NCBI GenBank assembly: GCA_015232865.1
Contig: JADFYU010000047.1
Span: forward strand, 1-18,271
Direction of reading: 5' to 3'
DNA: 18,271 bases
Source of the DNA: Magnetococcales bacterium
GTDB lineage: Bacteria; Pseudomonadota; Magnetococcia; Magnetococcales; UBA8363
This document shows, in pieces, positions 14,425 through 18,271 of this stretch. The translations under genes were made by a program, and so were the position numbers. Below the pieces are notes generated by a model. The model saw only the letters and a program-made list of their open reading frames with translations, made no database searches and was not told the origin of the DNA. Position 1 is the stretch's first letter. Each line of letters opens with the position of its first letter.

Positions 14425-17400
14425 ATGATGGCCATTTCAAACAGACTACCGATCAACATGAAAATTGGTTTGCTGGTCCTCCTGTTCACCATTTTGGGTG
14501 TCTCTGGAGTCTCCTACACCAGCTACCATTCGGCCATCCATCTGATTCATGAACAGATCAACCAGGACATCATCCACAATTTGTCCTGGGAAAAAGCGGA
14601 TTTCATCAAATCGTTGAATGCACTGCATCGCGACGCTTTGCTCATTGCCGAAAGAGCGGTTACGGCTGACCTTCTCGAACCGGAAGAGGGGGAACAGCAG
14701 CAAAAAAATCGCGAACAACTAAACACCCTGTTTGCCACGCTTCTCCAGTTTAATCCGGCCTACGTCCAAATCCGATCTCTTCAAGTGGAGACCAAGATCC
14801 AAGAACTGGTGCGGGTGCAAAAAAGGGCGGATGGCACTATTTTCATGACTCCGGAATCCGAGTTGCGACAAAAAATTGATCCCACCCTCCTGCACCAGGC
14901 CAAAAATCTCAGTCCGGGCGAATTTCTTTTTTCCGAAGTCCATCTCAACAAGGAGTTCGGCAATTTTACCATTCCGCTAACCCCGGTCATTCAGGTGATG
15001 GTGCCCATTCAGAGCCGCACATCGGGTTATTCAGGCACCATCATGATTACGGCCGACTTCAGAAAAATAACCGAATCACTCTCCCATCCTCCAGAACATA
15101 TTCGGTATTTTTTAAGCACTCCGGTTGGAGACTATCTTTTTCACCCGGAAGAGAACGATCGCTTCCAACTGGATTTTGGCTCCGGCCACGGGTTGACCTC
15201 CGATTATCCCAGCATCGATTTTCTAAATGTAAACGCCAGCGTATCCCCGGTAAAAAAAACCGAGTTTGACGGTTCACTTTTCCGAACGGCTCAACTCTCC
15301 CAACGACAGGAAAGTTTAATTTTCACCCCCATCCAAATGGACTCATCGAAAGAAAAATCTACCTTTCTTTTGGGAGCCATCATCTCTCAAGAAAGCATCA
15401 TCAACCGTTCACGGGATTATCGGGCTGAGGTGTTCAAAATTGGACTCATGATGGCTTTTGGGCTCAGTTTATCCATTGCCCTTTCCATTCAGGCCCTGAC
15501 CAGACCCATCATCAAGTTGACCCGTATTGCCAATCGTATCGCCGCTGGAGAGCAGAATATCAAGCCGGAAGTGGAAAGCGCAGACGAGGTGGGAGAACTG
15601 GCTAAAGCGTTCATCAAAATGTTGGATCGCCTCAACCATTCCAATGCGGCTTTGCGGGATTTAGCCGCCTCTCTGGAAGAGAAGGTCGCACGGCGTACGG
15701 CAGATATGGCCAAACTTCGAGATCAAGCTTTGGATTCTTCTCAGAGCAAATCCCTGTTCTTGACAACCATGAGCCACGAGATTCGTACGCCACTCAACGT
15801 CGTATTGGGCATTCTGGAACTCCTGAAGGACGAGGTTCCGCCCCAGCAGCGAGAATACATCAACCTGGCCTACGGTTCTGGCCGCAATCTGCTCACCCTG
15901 ATCAACAACGTTTTGGACTTTTCCAAGATTGATGCCAATCAGTTTGCTTTGGATGAGGTTGACTTTGATCTATCGGAGCTGGTTGAAGAGACCGCTTTTA
16001 CTTTGGCTCCGCTGGCTCATACTCGTCGGATAGAACTGACAGCCATGTTCCCCTCTGGCGCGCCATCGGCCGTACGAGGAGACCCCAACCGCCTTCGACA
16101 GATTTTTACCAATCTGTTGGGAAACGCCATTAAATTCACTCCAGAGGGGGGAACCGTCGAACTCCATGGCGGACCTTTGGGAAGAGACCAGGACGTGACG
16201 GAATATTTGTTTGAGGTTCGGGATTCGGGAATGGGCATCCCCGACAATGAAAAAAGCTTGATTTTTTCCAGATTTGTCCAGACCCGTACCCCGAACAGCT
16301 ACCGGCCCGAGGGGACCGGCTTGGGCTTGACAATCTGCAAACATCTGGTTGAGCTGATGGGAGGCGAAATCGGCGTCGATGACAATCCCTACACGGATAC
16401 CGGATCGGTGTTCCATTTTACTATTTTCCTGAAAAATCAAACACTCACGGAAAATCAAAGAAAAAAACCGTACCAACTCAATGGAATAAAAATCTTGGGC
16501 GTTGACAGTGCCGGTCTGCAAACCATGCAGTTGGCCAATTTTCTCAGCCACTCCAACGCCCGATATGATTCGGTTACCGAGATTGGCCAGGCTCTGACTT
16601 TGATAGAACAGGCCAATACGAACCAGACCCCCTACCATATCGTCATCTTGAATCAAAAACCGGGTAAAAACCGTCGGCAGGATTTTAAACGTTTTCACAA
16701 CCCATATAAAAATCATGGCTTTATTATTTTAACCGATCTGCTGGACCAAAGTTGGGATGAAGCAACCGAGCTGCCCGGTGCAACGATCTGCATCCGAAAA
16801 CCCATCACCCGCAGCCGACTGTTCTCGGCCATCTTGTGGATTCTGAACAACCTGACGGAAAAACCGGAAATTCCCCGGATATCGCCCCTGGAGACAAAGC
16901 AAAATGTCAAATCGGTACTCTCTTATACCGAACGGATTTTGCTGGTCGATGATCAAAAACCCAATCGCAAGGTCGGGCGCAGCATGTTGATCCGCCTAGG
17001 CTGCCGACCGGACAGTGTCGTCACCGCCAGCAACGGCAAAAAGGCTTTTGAGTTACATGTTCAAGAACCGTTCTCTCTTATTTTCATGGATTGCCAGATG
17101 CCGGTGATGGATGGCCTTCAGGCCACCGAAGAGATCCGAAAATGGGAGAAGGCTCAGGAACGACCGCCGGTGACCATCATCGCTTTTACCGCCAACACCA
17201 CGCAAAAAAATCATCAAGCCATCACCGAGGCCGGCATGGACCGCTTAATCAGCAAGCCGGTCTCGTTGAGCGACTTTCAAAGGCAATTGGATGATTTTTT
17301 ACATATTTCAACCAACGTCATGGCTGAAATTCATTCATCAGCCGCGATTTCCGCCAAAGCGGATGAGACGGTAGGCACTCAACCGACGGTTGATATTACA

Positions 17401-17751
17401 GAGATTCTGGAAACCATGAACTCCATCGGCCTGGAAGAGGCGGAGTTCCGTGAAGTCGCTGTCATGCTGAGCGAACAGTTGCCGGAGTTGATCAACAGTA
17501 TCAGGCGCGATATCCAATCCGACGATCTGGAATCGGCTCAAGCCACGGCCCATGTTTTAAAAGGAAGCATGGTCAATATTATTTTCCCCCAACTCCAAGA
17601 GGCCACGAAACATCTCTATATGGCCATTTGCAACAAAAAACAGCAAAAATTGATGCCGATGCTTTTGAATGTGGACGCTTTGTTGAGTCCCATACAAGAA
17701 GCGCTTTCCCTCTATATCGTGGAAAATGTCACAGAAGCCGAACAGCGCTGA
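14425..17751 (+). CDS. Membrane-bound hybrid sensor histidine kinase with receiver and Hpt domains
   Basis: Inner-membrane phosphorelay kinase of 1108 residues. Order: membrane helix about 12-33, periplasmic sensor about 34-335 (probably Cache-like, not certain), membrane helix about 336-358, HAMP about 359-411, coiled coil, HisKA with His451 (MSHEIRTPLN), and an ATPase domain with NLLGNAIKF near 564, DSGMGI near 601 and GTGLGL near 631. Next comes a receiver-like domain about 686-805 in which the phospho-acceptor position is Asn743 (VILNQKPG) and the acidic pair is incomplete, so it is probably inactive, though IRKP keeps the Lys. A true receiver follows at about 836-955 with VDD and Asp889 (IFMDCQMPVMDG), then a C-terminal Hpt with His1043 (HVLKGS). 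This is a BarA/ArcB-like architecture. No output regulator is adjacent. The ATG choice is supported by the following membrane helix; no strong ribosome site is visible. Confidence 0.95.
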   Translation: MMAISNRLPINMKIGLLVLLFTILGVSGVSYTSYHSAIHLIHEQINQDIIHNLSWEKADFIKSLNALHRDALLIAERAVTADLLEPEEGEQQQKNREQLNTLFATLLQFNPAYVQIRSLQVETKIQELVRVQKRADGTIFMTPESELRQKIDPTLLHQAKNLSPGEFLFSEVHLNKEFGNFTIPLTPVIQVMVPIQSRTSGYSGTIMITADFRKITESLSHPPEHIRYFLSTPVGDYLFHPEENDRFQLDFGSGHGLTSDYPSIDFLNVNASVSPVKKTEFDGSLFRTAQLSQRQESLIFTPIQMDSSKEKSTFLLGAIISQESIINRSRDYRAEVFKIGLMMAFGLSLSIALSIQALTRPIIKLTRIANRIAAGEQNIKPEVESADEVGELAKAFIKMLDRLNHSNAALRDLAASLEEKVARRTADMAKLRDQALDSSQSKSLFLTTMSHEIRTPLNVVLGILELLKDEVPPQQREYINLAYGSGRNLLTLINNVLDFSKIDANQFALDEVDFDLSELVEETAFTLAPLAHTRRIELTAMFPSGAPSAVRGDPNRLRQIFTNLLGNAIKFTPEGGTVELHGGPLGRDQDVTEYLFEVRDSGMGIPDNEKSLIFSRFVQTRTPNSYRPEGTGLGLTICKHLVELMGGEIGVDDNPYTDTGSVFHFTIFLKNQTLTENQRKKPYQLNGIKILGVDSAGLQTMQLANFLSHSNARYDSVTEIGQALTLIEQANTNQTPYHIVILNQKPGKNRRQDFKRFHNPYKNHGFIILTDLLDQSWDEATELPGATICIRKPITRSRLFSAILWILNNLTEKPEIPRISPLETKQNVKSVLSYTERILLVDDQKPNRKVGRSMLIRLGCRPDSVVTASNGKKAFELHVQEPFSLIFMDCQMPVMDGLQATEEIRKWEKAQERPPVTIIAFTANTTQKNHQAITEAGMDRLISKPVSLSDFQRQLDDFLHISTNVMAEIHSSAAISAKADETVGTQPTVDITEILETMNSIGLEEAEFREVAVMLSEQLPELINSIRRDIQSDDLESAQATAHVLKGSMVNIIFPQLQEATKHLYMAICNKKQQKLMPMLLNVDALLSPIQEALSLYIVENVTEAEQR

Positions 17752-17819
17752 GCAGCCGAACTGTCGAACATTGGCAGCCGGCCAGTTGTGTACTGATTCA
17801 CCGGGAATTGATCAAACGC

Positions 17820-17843
17820 CGGACAGTGGCGACTGTTTTTGGG
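17820..17843 (+). terminator. Probable terminator after the hybrid kinase
   Basis: ACAGT-GGCG-ACTGT (17823-17836) forms a 5-base-pair stem, extendable by G-U pairs, and runs into TTTT. It lies about 70 bases after the kinase stop and before the IS630 element. Confidence 0.45.
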
Positions 17844-17849
17844 TCCGCT

Positions 17850-18271
17850 AAAGAAGCCATTAACCTAGTGCATTAACCATCATCAAATGATGGGTAAAGT
17901 TTCTTGAGTTTGGCTCTGGCATCGCTGACAGAGAACCGCCAATCCACTTTGGATTTTGTTGCATTGCGACGTTTATTCCAGATTCCAACAGCTTTCTGAA
18001 GAGACTCTTTGTCAGGAATTCTTCGGTCCAGACATTGTCTGCTCAGTGCACTGAATTCGATTTCGGCCATATTGAGCCAGCTTCCATGTTTTGGGGTGTA
18101 GTGGATTTCCAACCGGTCAGCAATTCGTTTGGCTTCTGCCGGGGGAAAAGCCTCATATAGCGATGCAGGTGTATGAGTATTCAAATTATCCATCACCAAA
18201 ACAATACGTTCTGCTTGGGGATAGTGCTCATCCACCAATTTTTGGAGCGCACCCATATTCTGGTGGGTGAT
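17850..18271 (-). mobile_element. IS630-family insertion sequence, partial
   Basis: The element is inferred from the transposase. Its inner end probably falls within about 17855-17872, where ATTAACCTAG occurs, since IS630 elements insert at TA, often within CTAG. The exact terminus cannot be fixed without the other end, which lies outside the window. Confidence 0.55.
17873..18271 (-). CDS. IS630-family transposase, C-terminal part (cut by window edge)
   Basis: At least 132 residues are visible, and the frame stays open to the window edge, so the N-terminus lies outside. The DDE domain of the IS630/Tc1-mariner group is recognisable: IVLVMDNLNTHTPASLY carries the second catalytic Asp, HYTPKHGSWLNMAEIEF the catalytic Glu, and SRQCLDRRI and WNKRRN follow as usual in this family. 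The visible part has no frameshift or stop. The TAA stop lies close to the likely element end: ATTAACC is repeated at 17859-17865 and 17872-17878 around CTAG. An ATG at 18256 is internal and not the real start. Whether the element is complete cannot be judged here. Confidence 0.92.
   Translation of the reverse strand: MTHQNMGALQKLVDEHYPQAERIVLVMDNLNTHTPASLYEAFPPAEAKRIADRLEIHYTPKHGSWLNMAEIEFSALSRQCLDRRIPDKESLQKAVGIWNKRRNATKSKVDWRFSVSDARAKLKKLYPSFDDG

Noticed and set aside
15970..16716. 248-residue minus-strand open frame inside the hybrid kinase
   Set aside because: It lies opposite the ATPase and pseudo-receiver domains, whose motifs are intact on the plus strand.

Overview
The window looks like a chromosomal segment of a Gram-negative proteobacterium. 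The evidence is a 180-kDa-type NAD-glutamate dehydrogenase, an RNase HI, a YdcH/DUF465 protein, a DUF3301 protein, and NtrC-type and hybrid two-component systems. Base composition is near 50% GC with Shine-Dalgarno-like sites of the GGAG/AGGG type. The lineage cannot be fixed from sequence alone; a magnetococcus-like or other deep alphaproteobacterial/gammaproteobacterial genome is only an impression.

Left block (220-5007), all on the minus strand: a histidine kinase with a PAS-like sensor region and an NtrC-family sigma-54 activator that start six bases apart and form a clear two-component pair. Downstream lie a small all-helical protein resembling a CheA-type Hpt domain with a degraded phosphorylation motif, and a TPR protein that looks like the C-terminal half of a STAND/NB-ARC protein. 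The four may form a signalling cluster, but the gaps of about 300 bases leave room for separate transcripts.

Middle (5154-12706): a UDP-glucuronate 4-epimerase-like sugar-nucleotide epimerase on the minus strand, then a divergent plus-strand series: RNase HI, a DUF465 protein, the 1616-residue NAD-dependent glutamate dehydrogenase and a stand-alone APS kinase (CysC). These are mostly housekeeping genes with no obvious shared pathway.

Right block (12893-18271): a DUF3301 protein, an unrecognised two-helix membrane protein, a large membrane-bound hybrid histidine kinase (sensor, HAMP, HisKA, HATPase, pseudo-receiver, receiver, Hpt), and the C-terminal part of an IS630-family transposase running off the window edge.

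The least explained structure is a family of imperfect palindromes in the intergenic gaps. The clearest is a 159-base near-palindrome at 14146-14304. A 60-base copy of one arm (55/60 identical) lies at 72-131 in the opposite orientation. More diverged relatives lie at 12709-12845 and 13344-13392. In the clearest copy most transitions between the arms are of the kind that keeps G-U pairing in the plus-strand RNA, which hints at a structured transcript and not only a DNA repeat. This resembles ERIC- or MITE-like elements in general style; I do not recognise the family.
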